The translations under genes were made by a program, and so were the position numbers. DNA of 64,000 nucleotides from JANLQX01 sp031368215 (GTDB taxonomy: Bacteria > Actinomycetota > Acidimicrobiia > Acidimicrobiales > JANYDT01): positions 1 through 64,000 of the forward strand of contig JANLRD010000041.1 in NCBI GenBank assembly GCA_031368215.1, written 5' to 3'. Below, piece by piece: positions 42,454 to 50,298 of the stretch (positions within the stretch are counted from its first letter, which is position 1; every line of letters starts with the position of its first letter). Below the pieces are notes generated by a model. The model saw nothing but the letters and a program-made list of their open reading frames with translations, ran no database searches and had not been told where the DNA came from.

Positions 42454-43245
42454 CTAGCGGGGTGATGACGAAACGGCGGCCGAAGCCGACGATGCGCTGT
42501 GCCAGTGCAGCGCGATCCTTTCGATTCCCGAGATCGCCAGGTAGGCGAACGAACCGATCAAACCGAGCACGAAGATGCTGCCCCACAGCAGGGGTCCGCC
42601 CACCGTACCAGCCGCGGCCGCTTTCCGAATAAGCACACCGAGACCACGGTCGAGGAACGCCCACGGTTCTCCGATGACTGCGCCCACGAGCGACAACCCC
42701 GCCGACACTTTGGCGCCGGCGATCAGCGACGGAACCGCGTTCGGCACGCGAAGGCGCCGATAGATCTCCCAGCGAGACGCATGCACGCTGCGGAGGAGTT
42801 CGTGGGCAAGCGGGTCGATATCGCGCAGCCCCGACACGGCGTTGAACAGCATCGGCGGAAAGCACACGATGGCGACCATCAGCACGATCGGTCGGTACCC
42901 GAAGCCGACCCAGAGGACGATCGCCGCACCGTAGGCGAACAGCGGCGTGACGAGCACCACGATGGCGACCGCCGAGACCGCTCGCTCGACAAAGGCCGAA
43001 TGCGCGCATATCGACGCGACGGCAAAGGCAACGACCAACGCCAGCGCGAACCCCACAACCGAAACCGCGATGGTCGGCCAGGCGTCGTACCAGTAGGCCG
43101 ACCGGTTCGTGACGATGTCACGGACCACGTCCGACGGACGTGGCAGCTTGTAGGACTCGATGTCGAACGCCCGGACGAACAGCTCCCAGATGCCGAGGAA
43201 TCCGGTGATGCCGACGAACGGGGCGAGCCAGAGGTAGCGCCTCAC
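42454..43245 (-). CDS. ABC transporter permease (SsuC/ThiX-like)
   Basis: 263 residues with about six membrane helices and the EAA-like loop of importer permeases (LAHELLRSVHASRWEIYRRL...VPSLIAGAKVS). It forms the channel of the importer with the ATPase gene, which it overlaps by 4 nt, and the binding protein 33 nt downstream. The last residues are Ser/Ala-rich. Confidence 0.88.
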   Translation of the reverse strand: MRRYLWLAPFVGITGFLGIWELFVRAFDIESYKLPRPSDVVRDIVTNRSAYWYDAWPTIAVSVVGFALALVVAFAVASICAHSAFVERAVSAVAIVVLVTPLFAYGAAIVLWVGFGYRPIVLMVAIVCFPPMLFNAVSGLRDIDPLAHELLRSVHASRWEIYRRLRVPNAVPSLIAGAKVSAGLSLVGAVIGEPWAFLDRGLGVLIRKAAAAGTVGGPLLWGSIFVLGLIGSFAYLAISGIERIALHWHSASSASAAVSSSPR

Positions 43246-44063
43246 GACGCTCGGCCGATCGTTGTCTGCTGCTGTGCCGTGCGAAGGGCGGCGCGCACCT
43301 GGCGCAGCGCTTCGCCGTAGGCCGGTGTGTCCTCCAGGCCCTCCGGAGCCGGACGGACAAGTCCAACGGGAATGTCGGCGATGATCCGCCCGGGACGGCC
43401 CGACAGCACGATCACGCGGTCAGCGAGTAGCACGGCCTCGTTCAGGTCATGGGTGCTGAACACCACCGTGGAGCGATGCGCAGTCCACAGTTCACAGAGG
43501 AGCCGCCGCATCTCAGCGCGAGTGAGCTCGTCGAGTGCGGCGAACGGTTCATCGAGCAGGAGGACATCTGCACCGAGGACGAACGCCCGGGCCAGCGCGA
43601 CCCGCTGGGCCATCCCACCCGAGAGGGTTGCGGGGCGGGCGGACTCAAAGCCCCGCAATCCGACAGCTTCGAGCATGGCGTCGACCTCGGCATCGCTGCT
43701 CGAGGGCTTTCCCGACGCCTTCACGTTCACCTCCGTGAGGAGTCGCACGTTGTCTCGTACGGACCGCCACGAGAGAAGCGTCGGGGCCTGGGGGACGAAG
43801 CCGAACTGCTTGTCCCGACGGGCTTCGTCGGCACTGTGGTTCCCGATGCGAATCTCTCCCGTTGTGGGCGCGTCGAGCCCTCCGATGAGGCGGAGCAGCG
43901 TCGACTTTCCGCAGCCTGACGGACCGATCAGTACGGTGATCGTCTCCGGCTCCAACGTGAGGTCGAGGGCATCCAAGGCGTGCACCGGCTCGCCGCGGCG
44001 AGACGCCGCGTACGTTCGGCCGAGCCCGACGCAACGGACGGTCGCAGGTGACGGCTCATGCAT
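43242..44063 (-). CDS. ABC transporter ATP-binding protein (SsuB/ThiZ-like)
   Basis: 273 residues. Walker A GPSGCGKST, signature LSGGMAQR, Walker B VLLLDEPFAALD and the H-loop STHDLNEA are all present. It powers the NMT1-type importer. It is the first gene of the operon ATPase - permease - binding protein; the next gene starts at its final codons. No TPP or other riboswitch was recognised in the 195-nt region upstream. Confidence 0.9.
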   Translation of the reverse strand: MHEPSPATVRCVGLGRTYAASRRGEPVHALDALDLTLEPETITVLIGPSGCGKSTLLRLIGGLDAPTTGEIRIGNHSADEARRDKQFGFVPQAPTLLSWRSVRDNVRLLTEVNVKASGKPSSSDAEVDAMLEAVGLRGFESARPATLSGGMAQRVALARAFVLGADVLLLDEPFAALDELTRAEMRRLLCELWTAHRSTVVFSTHDLNEAVLLADRVIVLSGRPGRIIADIPVGLVRPAPEGLEDTPAYGEALRQVRAALRTAQQQTTIGRAS

Positions 44064-44258
44064 GGGGTTCCTCGTTCGCGGCTCGGCTGAAGTGGACGGA
44101 CACCGAGAACAGCACGGTGTGGTCGCTGTGCCAGTGCATCGCGGCCCTCACGGTCTCCGAGAACGCCGTCGCCGGCGAACGAACCGTTTGAGCGGCGAAC
44201 GAGGATGCTGCCTCACAGCCAACGCATCCGAACGTACCAGAGCAGTATGGAGGTTGCG

Positions 44259-45194
44259 ATGAAGAACGTGCACGAACGAATCGTCCGGGGAACGACGGAT
44301 CAGGCATGGGCGCTCGTCGAGACGCTGGCTTCCCCGAACGACAAGCTCTGGCCACGTGACCCATGGCCCAGGATGAAACTCGACAAAGGGCTGACCGTTG
44401 GATCTCAGGGCGGTCACCACACCATCCGGTACCACGTCGAGCGCATCGAACCGGGTCGGTCCGTGCTCTTCCGGTTCGAGCCGCCGACAGGCCTCGACGG
44501 AGTGCACCGCTTCGAGATTGTCCCGGCCGGTTCCAGCACCAAAGTTCGACACATCATTGATGCCAAGCCAACCGGCACGATGCGCGTCGCCTGGCCGTTG
44601 TTCGTGCGGTGGCTCCACGACGCGCTCATCGAAGACGGGTTCGACGTCGCCGAGGCAACGCTGTCCAACGGTCCCGTCCAGAAGCGACGTCACTCGACCT
44701 ACGTTCGCCAGCTCATAAGGACGTTTGTGCCGCCCCGCCCGGACCGCACGGGTGCGCAGACGGGCACTGTCGCAGCCGCTGTGCTCGGTGGCATCGGCGT
44801 GTTGCACCTGGCCTGGGCACTCGGATCCACGTTTCCGTCAAGCGACGCCAAGTCTTTGGCCCGTGCCGTCGTCGGAGGGAGTACCTTCCCGTCTGCTGAC
44901 GCATCGGCGACCGTGGCAGCCCTCCTCGGCATCGCCTCCACCCTCGTCGTCGCCCGCGCCCGCCCGTTGACCCCGTTGGGTCGGCGCGCCCCCGGTGTGC
45001 TGACGCGCCCCGGCGTGCTCGGGGTCGCGCTCGTGCTCGGTCTACGCGGGGCGGGCGGCATCGTCGCCGGCGTTCTGGGGGTACCGCGGACCGCTGCGTC
45101 GTTTCGCGTGCTCAACCTCGTGATCTACTCGCCTCTCTGCCTCGGTCTTGGTGCCGCCATCGTGCGCATGGAGAAGCAGCCCGAGCCCATCTGA
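44259..45194 (+). CDS. SRPBCC domain fused to a DUF3995-like membrane domain
   Basis: 311 residues. The first 150 residues are an SRPBCC (polyketide-cyclase/START-like) fold with a hydrophobic cavity (for example MKNVHERIVRGTTDQAW and IDAKPTGTMRVAW). The remainder has four membrane helices; GVLHLAWALGSTFPS and FPSADASATVAALLG match the DUF3995 pattern. The combination suggests a membrane-attached lipid-binding protein, but no function is established. A GGAGG Shine-Dalgarno lies six nt before the ATG at 44259, which is therefore preferred over an upstream in-frame ATG. Confidence 0.7.
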   Translation: MKNVHERIVRGTTDQAWALVETLASPNDKLWPRDPWPRMKLDKGLTVGSQGGHHTIRYHVERIEPGRSVLFRFEPPTGLDGVHRFEIVPAGSSTKVRHIIDAKPTGTMRVAWPLFVRWLHDALIEDGFDVAEATLSNGPVQKRRHSTYVRQLIRTFVPPRPDRTGAQTGTVAAAVLGGIGVLHLAWALGSTFPSSDAKSLARAVVGGSTFPSADASATVAALLGIASTLVVARARPLTPLGRRAPGVLTRPGVLGVALVLGLRGAGGIVAGVLGVPRTAASFRVLNLVIYSPLCLGLGAAIVRMEKQPEPI

Positions 45195-45206
45195 GCCGGC
45201 TCGACC

Positions 45207-45797
45207 TCACCAGACGTCACCGTTGCGCCAGTCACAACGCAGCGACGCGGTTCGGTCGACGCGTTCGAGGAAGGCCGGGGAACACGGATAGACGTAGATC
45301 CCATCGTCCTCCTCTGGAGTCGCGACAATTCCGCCAGGGGTCATCGCCGAGGTCGGACCGAGCCAACGCTGCCAGCCGAGTCCTTCGTACAGAGGGCGTG
45401 CCGCGTCGGATGCGCTGAGGGCACCGAGGTCGTAGGTGTTCGCCATGATCTCGTGGAGCGGAGCCATCAGGAGCCTCCCCACGCCTTGCTGCTGCCAGCG
45501 CGGGTGGACTCCCACCCCTTCCACATACCCCGCTCGCCACGCGACGGAACGGTGCAGCAGACGACGCTGAACGACCGAGGCATGCCCGATGACGGCGTCG
45601 CAATCGGTGATGATCGAGTGCATGCCGCCGAGCGCGTGTTCCCAGTCGGCCTTGGTCAGGTCACCGTCGAACACGTCGTCGAGAAGGTCTCGGCATTCCC
45701 GGAGCAGGGCGGGATCGATCTCGCCGGTGTGGGCAACACACCTCTGGAGCGAGGCGCCGGAGTCGAGCGTGAGCGCATGCACCAACACCGAAGGCAA
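45207..45797 (-). CDS. aac(2'): AAC(2')-type aminoglycoside N-acetyltransferase homologue
   Basis: 196 residues. The GNAT fold carries the sequence landmarks of chromosomal AAC(2')-I enzymes of mycobacteria: ADWEHALGGMHSII, YVEGVGVHPRWQQQGVG (acetyl-CoA loop), LGALSASDAARPLYEGLGW and the C-terminal CDWRNGDVW. These enzymes acetylate the 2'-amino group of some aminoglycosides, but may serve another cellular substrate. The start, TTG at 45797, is uncertain. The gene is 12 nt from the convergent SRPBCC gene and divergent from dnaB. Confidence 0.87.
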   Translation of the reverse strand: MPSVLVHALTLDSGASLQRCVAHTGEIDPALLRECRDLLDDVFDGDLTKADWEHALGGMHSIITDCDAVIGHASVVQRRLLHRSVAWRAGYVEGVGVHPRWQQQGVGRLLMAPLHEIMANTYDLGALSASDAARPLYEGLGWQRWLGPTSAMTPGGIVATPEEDDGIYVYPCSPAFLERVDRTASLRCDWRNGDVW

Positions 45798-45860
45798 CGT
45801 ACCGCGGCGATTCGACAGCCCTGCCGCAGAACTGTCTCACCCCCTCCCCATACTGGTGGT

Positions 45861-45965
45861 TGTGGAGAACTCCGAGGTTGTCCACAGCGTTGTCCACGGT
45901 TCGTCGAGGTTCTCCGATGGTCATCCCCACCCCTTTCCCCTCCGTTTACCCCCTCGTTACCCACA
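45861..45965. promoter_or_regulatory. Cluster of DnaA-box-like sites upstream of dnaB
   Basis: Four 9-mers near the consensus TTNTCCACA: inverted TTCTCCACA (45861-45869 on the other strand), TTGTCCACA (45878-45886), TTGTCCACG (45890-45898) and TTACCCACA (45957-45965). A pyrimidine-rich stretch (45924-45955) lies between the last two. The cluster lies about 105 nt before the dnaB start. Confidence 0.5.
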
Positions 45966-46070
45966 GCATCGACCAACCACACTCAAACCCCCACCAACAG
46001 ACCGCGATTGCCGACGGAGCGGCGCTTCATTCCGTTCATCCCGACTCGCCGAAGTGATCCGACTGCAACC

Positions 46071-47453
46071 ATGGCCATTGCACTAGACGACGCCCGTCGA
46101 CGCACCCCGTCGCCGGGTCCCATTGGAGCCGTCCGTCTCCAACCTCACAACCTCGAAGCCGAGGAGTCGGTTCTCGGAGCGATGCTCCTCAGCCGCGAGG
46201 CCATCGCCGCGGCAGCCGAGATCGTCACGTCGGAGGATTTCTACCGCCCGGCCCACGGCCACATCTACGAAGCCATCCTCAACCTCTACGCCGCCGGCGA
46301 GCCGGCCGATCCGGTCACCGTCGCCGACGAACTGCGCCGCTCCGGGCTCTACGAGATGATCGGGGGCTCCGTCGCCCTCGTGAACCTCCAGGCCGGCACG
46401 CCCACAGCCACGAACGCGGCGTATTACGCCCGCATCATCGAAGAGCACTCGCTCCTTCGAAAGGTGATCGGCGTGGCCGGGGAGATCGCCGACGAGGCCT
46501 ACAGCCTGCCCGACGACGTCACGGCGATGATCGACCGTGCCGAGTCACGGATCTTCACCGTCGCCCAGCGCCGCACGACCGACACCATGGCGCCGATCCG
46601 CGACCTGCTCGGCCAGAACCTCGACCGCCTCGAGATGCTCTACGACCGGGGCGAGTCCATCACCGGCGTTCCGTCGGGCTATCTCGACCTCGATGAGAAG
46701 CTCAACGGACTCCAACCCAACGCTCTGTACATCGTGGGTGCCCGGCCGGCAATGGGCAAGTCGGCGTTCGCGCTCGGCATGGCCGGCCATGCCGCCCTGG
46801 TCGAGAACCGACCGGTGTTGTTCTTCTCGCTGGAAATGAGCCACTTGGAGCTCACCCAACGTCTCCTGTGTGCCGAGGCCAAGGTTGATTCGAGTCGGAT
46901 GCGCAACGGCCGCCTCCACGCCGAAGACTGGCCGAAGATCACCTCGGCTGTCGGCCGACTGGCCGAGGCGCCGCTCTACATCGACGACAACCCGCACCTC
47001 ACCGTGATGGAGATCCGGGGCAAGGCCCGGCGGCTCAAGGCCAAGCTCGGCGATCTCGGTCTGATCGTGATCGACTACCTCCAGCTCATGACGGGCGGCA
47101 AGGCCAGCGTCGAGAACCGTCAGGTGGAGATCTCCGAGATCAGCCGTGGGCTCAAGATCCTCGCCCGTGAGCTCGAAGTTCCGGTGGTCGCCCTGTCGCA
47201 GCTCTCCCGTGCGTTGGAGCAGCGGGCCGACAAGCGCCCGATGCTCTCCGACCTTCGAGAGTCCGGCGCACTCGAGCAGGATGCCGACGTCGTGATGTTC
47301 TTGTACCGCGACGAGATCTACAACTCCGAGAGCCCCGACCGCGGCACCGCCGAGGTCATCATCGGCAAGCACCGCGCCGGGCCGGTCGGCACCTCACGCC
47401 TGGCGTTCCTCGACCACTACACGAAGTTCGCCAACATGGCGAAGGGGATCTAA
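46071..47453 (+). CDS. dnaB: Replicative DNA helicase
   Basis: 460 residues with no intein. The N-terminal primase-binding domain (PHNLEAEESVLGAML) is followed by the RecA-like ATPase domain: Walker A ARPAMGKSA, EMSHLELTQRL, Walker B LIVIDYLQLM and the C-terminal arginine-finger region HRAGPVGT. It unwinds DNA at the replication fork. It is the only replication gene in the window besides ssb. The ATG at 46071 is preferred since upstream frame extends into the DnaA-box region. Confidence 0.95.
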   Translation: MAIALDDARRRTPSPGPIGAVRLQPHNLEAEESVLGAMLLSREAIAAAAEIVTSEDFYRPAHGHIYEAILNLYAAGEPADPVTVADELRRSGLYEMIGGSVALVNLQAGTPTATNAAYYARIIEEHSLLRKVIGVAGEIADEAYSLPDDVTAMIDRAESRIFTVAQRRTTDTMAPIRDLLGQNLDRLEMLYDRGESITGVPSGYLDLDEKLNGLQPNALYIVGARPAMGKSAFALGMAGHAALVENRPVLFFSLEMSHLELTQRLLCAEAKVDSSRMRNGRLHAEDWPKITSAVGRLAEAPLYIDDNPHLTVMEIRGKARRLKAKLGDLGLIVIDYLQLMTGGKASVENRQVEISEISRGLKILARELEVPVVALSQLSRALEQRADKRPMLSDLRESGALEQDADVVMFLYRDEIYNSESPDRGTAEVIIGKHRAGPVGTSRLAFLDHYTKFANMAKGI

Positions 47454-47518
47454 CGCAGCGTGGCGCAACCATCACCACAACGACCAAGCAGAGCGAAAGG
47501 GATCTGACGCAGCGTGGG
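47439..47518 (+). repeat. Duplicated 3' end of dnaB
   Basis: GCGAAGGGGATCTAACGCAG and following bases (47439-47464), which include the dnaB stop, recur at 47493-47518 with three differences in 26 bp. The second copy carries TGA in place of TAA. Confidence 0.7.
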
Positions 47519-47554
47519 ATCGCCAGGGCGACGTTTGCATACTTCGGTATGTCA

Positions 47555-47560
47555 TATGCT
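47555..47560 (+). promoter_or_regulatory. -10 box for vapB-like antitoxin (leaderless type)
   Basis: TATGCT, 6 nt, then the ATG at 47567; this supports the internal ATG over an in-frame one at 47549. Confidence 0.45.
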
Positions 47561-47566
47561 GATGTG

Positions 47567-47905
47567 ATGGCAGTCGATCGTCTGAGCGTGACCGTCCCAG
47601 CGCATCTCGGCGAGGCGTTGCGAGCCTGCGCCGAACGGGAAGGTGTAGCCGTGTCGACCATCGTCGCCAGGGCGATCGAACGCGAGGTGCGGCACATCGC
47701 GTTGGGGGCTTTTCTCGACGAGTTCGAACGCTCGCACGGTTCACCGACGCAAAAGCAACTTGCTGAAGCCGACGAGCTGTTCGACCGCGCAGAGCGACTC
47801 GAAAGGAAGGCGGCGGCGGCCGAAGCCCGCCGCACGAGTGCCACCAAGCGAACGGCATCCCCCAAGGTGACCCGGTCAACCGCCAAGTCACGTTCGGCCG
47901 CTTGA
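47567..47905 (+). CDS. vapB: Antitoxin with ribbon-helix-helix domain (VapB-like)
   Basis: 112 residues. The N-terminal RLSVTVPAHLGEALRACAEREGVAVST has the beta-helix-helix pattern of an RHH DNA-binding domain, which would dimerise and bind the operon's promoter. The rest is helical, ending with a basic Ala/Ser/Thr/Lys tail that may contact the toxin. It is followed by the PIN gene with 1 nt between. The pair is a typical type II toxin-antitoxin module. Confidence 0.78.
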   Translation: MAVDRLSVTVPAHLGEALRACAEREGVAVSTIVARAIEREVRHIALGAFLDEFERSHGSPTQKQLAEADELFDRAERLERKAAAAEARRTSATKRTASPKVTRSTAKSRSAA

Positions 47906-47906
47906 C

Positions 47907-48284
47907 TTGCGAGTGATCCTTGATGCGGGCGCATTGATCGCCGTCGATCGATCTGATGCGTCGGTGATGACGCTGCTGCGATCCACCCACCATCGGCGAG
48001 TCGAGCTGGTGACCGCTTCGCCGGTCGTCGCCCAGGTCTGGCGCAACGGACGGACGCAGGCCAATCTGGCCCGAGTCTTGCAAGGTGTCGATGTCGTCGC
48101 CCCCGACGAAAACTCGGCGCGTCGATGCGGAGAACTCTTGGCCGCCACGTCGACTCACGATGTCGTCGACGGCTTCGTGGTTGCGCTGGCCCGACGCGGC
48201 GATGTGATTCTGACCTCCGACCCCGACGACATCTCCGCGCTCGCAAAGGCTGCCAAGGTGAGCGTCACGGTCGCGAAGATCTGA
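47907..48284 (+). CDS. vapC: PIN-domain toxin (VapC-like)
   Basis: 125 residues. The acidic residues of the PIN active site are present: Asp in VILDAGALI, Asp in DVVDGFVVA and Asp in LTSDPDDI; the second acidic site is less clear. VapC proteins are Mg-dependent ribonucleases that cut tRNA or rRNA. The start is a TTG at 47907, immediately after the antitoxin stop. Confidence 0.78.
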   Translation: MRVILDAGALIAVDRSDASVMTLLRSTHHRRVELVTASPVVAQVWRNGRTQANLARVLQGVDVVAPDENSARRCGELLAATSTHDVVDGFVVALARRGDVILTSDPDDISALAKAAKVSVTVAKI

Positions 48285-48309
48285 GGGGAACGAAGCGAGG
48301 ATTGGCGTT

Positions 48310-48708
48310 GTGGCAGAGTCCTCACCCCGTCGTCTGACGCCCGCTGAACACGACGAACGTCGTCGTGTCGCGGCAGCCCGTCGCGCCCAGATCGAGACCG
48401 CGTTGGTCAAGCTCGGGCTCGACGCCGAACACCTCGGCACGATGCGTCCGTTCTTCGATGAACACGGGGTCCTCACGCAGATTCCGATGCACCGTGCGAA
48501 GCGCCTCGTCCTGCTCGACCTCCTCTCCCAGCGCTTCCTGCCCGGCCAGCTCTACTCCGAGGGGCGCGTCAATCTCATCCTCGGTCAGTTCAACTCGGAC
48601 TGGGCGGCACTTCGCCGGTACCTCGTCGATGAGGACTTTCTCGATCGTCGAGACGGCTTTTACTGGCGGACCGGTGGCACGTTCGACATCGGTGATGGCC
48701 CGGCATGA
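48310..48708 (+). CDS. DUF2087-domain protein
   Basis: 132 residues. The segment LTQIPMHRAKRLVLLDLLSQRF and the end VNLILGQFNSDWAALRRYLV...GFYWR match the DUF2087 pattern, a short winged-helix-like domain found at the end of some transcription regulators. No other domain is present, so a DNA- or RNA-binding role is only suggested. The start is GTG at 48310. Confidence 0.7.
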   Translation: MAESSPRRLTPAEHDERRRVAAARRAQIETALVKLGLDAEHLGTMRPFFDEHGVLTQIPMHRAKRLVLLDLLSQRFLPGQLYSEGRVNLILGQFNSDWAALRRYLVDEDFLDRRDGFYWRTGGTFDIGDGPA

Positions 48709-48732
48709 ACCGAAGCGTGCCCGACGGTTCCC

Positions 48733-48738
48733 TAGAGT
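48733..48738 (+). promoter_or_regulatory. -10 box for GT/methyltransferase gene
   Basis: TAGAGT, 9 nt, then the ATG at 48748; leaderless or nearly so. Confidence 0.4.
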
Positions 48739-48747
48739 GTCGGCCCG

Positions 48748-50298
48748 ATGACGTGGCAGAGGAAGTGGGCGGCGGCCAAAACGGAGTTCGGCAAGCGCGG
48801 CGCGCGTGGTGTGGCGATGAAGAGCTTCGACGCCCTCGACCGCCCCTTGCACCTTCGTCGAGTGCTGCGATTCGTCCCTCCCGCATACACGCGAGCGCGT
48901 GTGTTGGCCGACATCGATCGGACCGAAGCGCTGGCGCGGCCGGGGCGACGCTTCGCCTCCGGTTCACGTCCGGTCATCCGGTGGTGCAAGGGCGACGGAC
49001 TCGACGACGACGTGACCCGCAGCGCCATCGCTCAAGCGACCAGCATCTTCGGCGACGCGGTCGACTACTGCCTGTGCACGAACGGCATCGATGCCGAGCG
49101 CGTCCGTCGCGTTCTGTTGTGGGCCTCGCAACCCGTCGAATGGTGGCCGGTTTCTCCTACCGACAACTCCGGGCTTGCGCGAGTGCTGGCCATCGCCGGG
49201 TGCTCACCGGAGCGGTACGGATACTGGTGGAAGTGGTTCCCGTTCCGCACCCGACCAGCCGCACCGGAATGGATCCTCGACGGTGACATGGTGATCACGG
49301 CTCGTCCTGCATGGTTCGACGAGTGGGCGAGGGGGACCGACGTGATCCGCCTCTCCCAGGAAGCCTGGAACCCCGGGGCATACGGGACCTACGGCGACCT
49401 CGTGGACCCGGAGCTCTCTCTCAACTCGGGGTTGGCATCGCTTCCGCCTCACGACAGCATGGGTTCGCAGATCCTCGCCGTCCTCACCGAACGGCCGCTT
49501 CTGTATCGTCACGACGGAAGACGCGACATGTGCGAACAGGGCGTCGTCGCTGCAGCGTTCCAGCGGCTCGGTGTCACGCCGATACCACTGCGCGAGTTTC
49601 CCTTCGCCTCATCCGACGGGACGGCGATCGAACGCGGTCCCGGTGCGACCCCCGGAGAGGAGTGGGGGTTCCACTTCATCCGGTCATTCGTACGCCCGAA
49701 CGCGCTCTTTCACCAGATGGTCGCTGACGGGACCATCCTCAGCGTCGAGGGTGACCCCCCGATGGGTGGCTTCGCCTGGCTTGGAGGCAGCGGTCAGTGG
49801 GGCGTGCCCGGCTGGGCGATGAACGAACCGGTCGCCGGCATCGTGGTCGAGACGGCACGGGCCTTCGCCGGTCGGCCCGTTCTCGAGCTAGGCACGTCCC
49901 GCGGTCGTTTGACCGCGCTCTTGGCATCGGTCGGATGCCGCGTGACCACGGTGGACCATCAGGACCGAGGGGCGGCCGAGAACCTCAAAGGCCTGTCTGC
50001 GACCGTGGTCGTCGCTGACGCCCACGAGTTCCTGCGCACCACAGAGCGGACCTTCGACCTCATTGTGGTCGACTTGCACGGGAACGGGGTCCCGGAGTGG
50101 GAGGAACGAGCGGAGCTTGTCGTCCGACCCCTTGCCCCCGGCGGAACCCTAATCGTGAGCAACACCCAGTTGTCCAAGCAGGAACTGTGGCGTGACGAAC
50201 GCGGTGCCCGCTGGTTCGTCGACCGCCTCGAACCACAATGGGACGTCCGGGAGTTCGACGTCGAGCCCGGCCTCGCGATCCTGCGGCGCAAGCCATGA
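48748..50298 (+). CDS. Fused glycosyltransferase-like and SAM-methyltransferase protein
   Basis: 516 residues. The N-terminal two-thirds has a GT-like sequence with WILDGDMVITARP, in which DGD could be the DxD metal and sugar-nucleotide motif. The C-terminal 170 residues form a class I methyltransferase: LELGTSRGRLTALLASVGCRVTTVD (SAM-binding), followed by LIVVDLHG. I do not recognise this fusion as a named family. It overlaps the DegT gene by 4 nt (ATGA), so the proteins probably act in the same sugar pathway, perhaps a methylated amino sugar. Confidence 0.65.
   Translation: MTWQRKWAAAKTEFGKRGARGVAMKSFDALDRPLHLRRVLRFVPPAYTRARVLADIDRTEALARPGRRFASGSRPVIRWCKGDGLDDDVTRSAIAQATSIFGDAVDYCLCTNGIDAERVRRVLLWASQPVEWWPVSPTDNSGLARVLAIAGCSPERYGYWWKWFPFRTRPAAPEWILDGDMVITARPAWFDEWARGTDVIRLSQEAWNPGAYGTYGDLVDPELSLNSGLASLPPHDSMGSQILAVLTERPLLYRHDGRRDMCEQGVVAAAFQRLGVTPIPLREFPFASSDGTAIERGPGATPGEEWGFHFIRSFVRPNALFHQMVADGTILSVEGDPPMGGFAWLGGSGQWGVPGWAMNEPVAGIVVETARAFAGRPVLELGTSRGRLTALLASVGCRVTTVDHQDRGAAENLKGLSATVVVADAHEFLRTTERTFDLIVVDLHGNGVPEWEERAELVVRPLAPGGTLIVSNTQLSKQELWRDERGARWFVDRLEPQWDVREFDVEPGLAILRRKP

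Noticed and set aside
44064..44258. TPP riboswitch upstream of the NMT1-type importer
   Set aside because: No CUGAGA or equivalent conserved core was seen.
44056..44364. 102-codon minus-strand frame before the ABC importer operon
   Set aside because: Sequence is low in natural features; the stop overlapping the ATPase start could suggest coupling, but it is antisense to the start of the SRPBCC gene and no conserved motif was seen.
45861..45965. Chromosomal origin oriC
   Set aside because: Too few boxes, no AT-rich unwinding element, and dnaA and dnaN are not adjacent.
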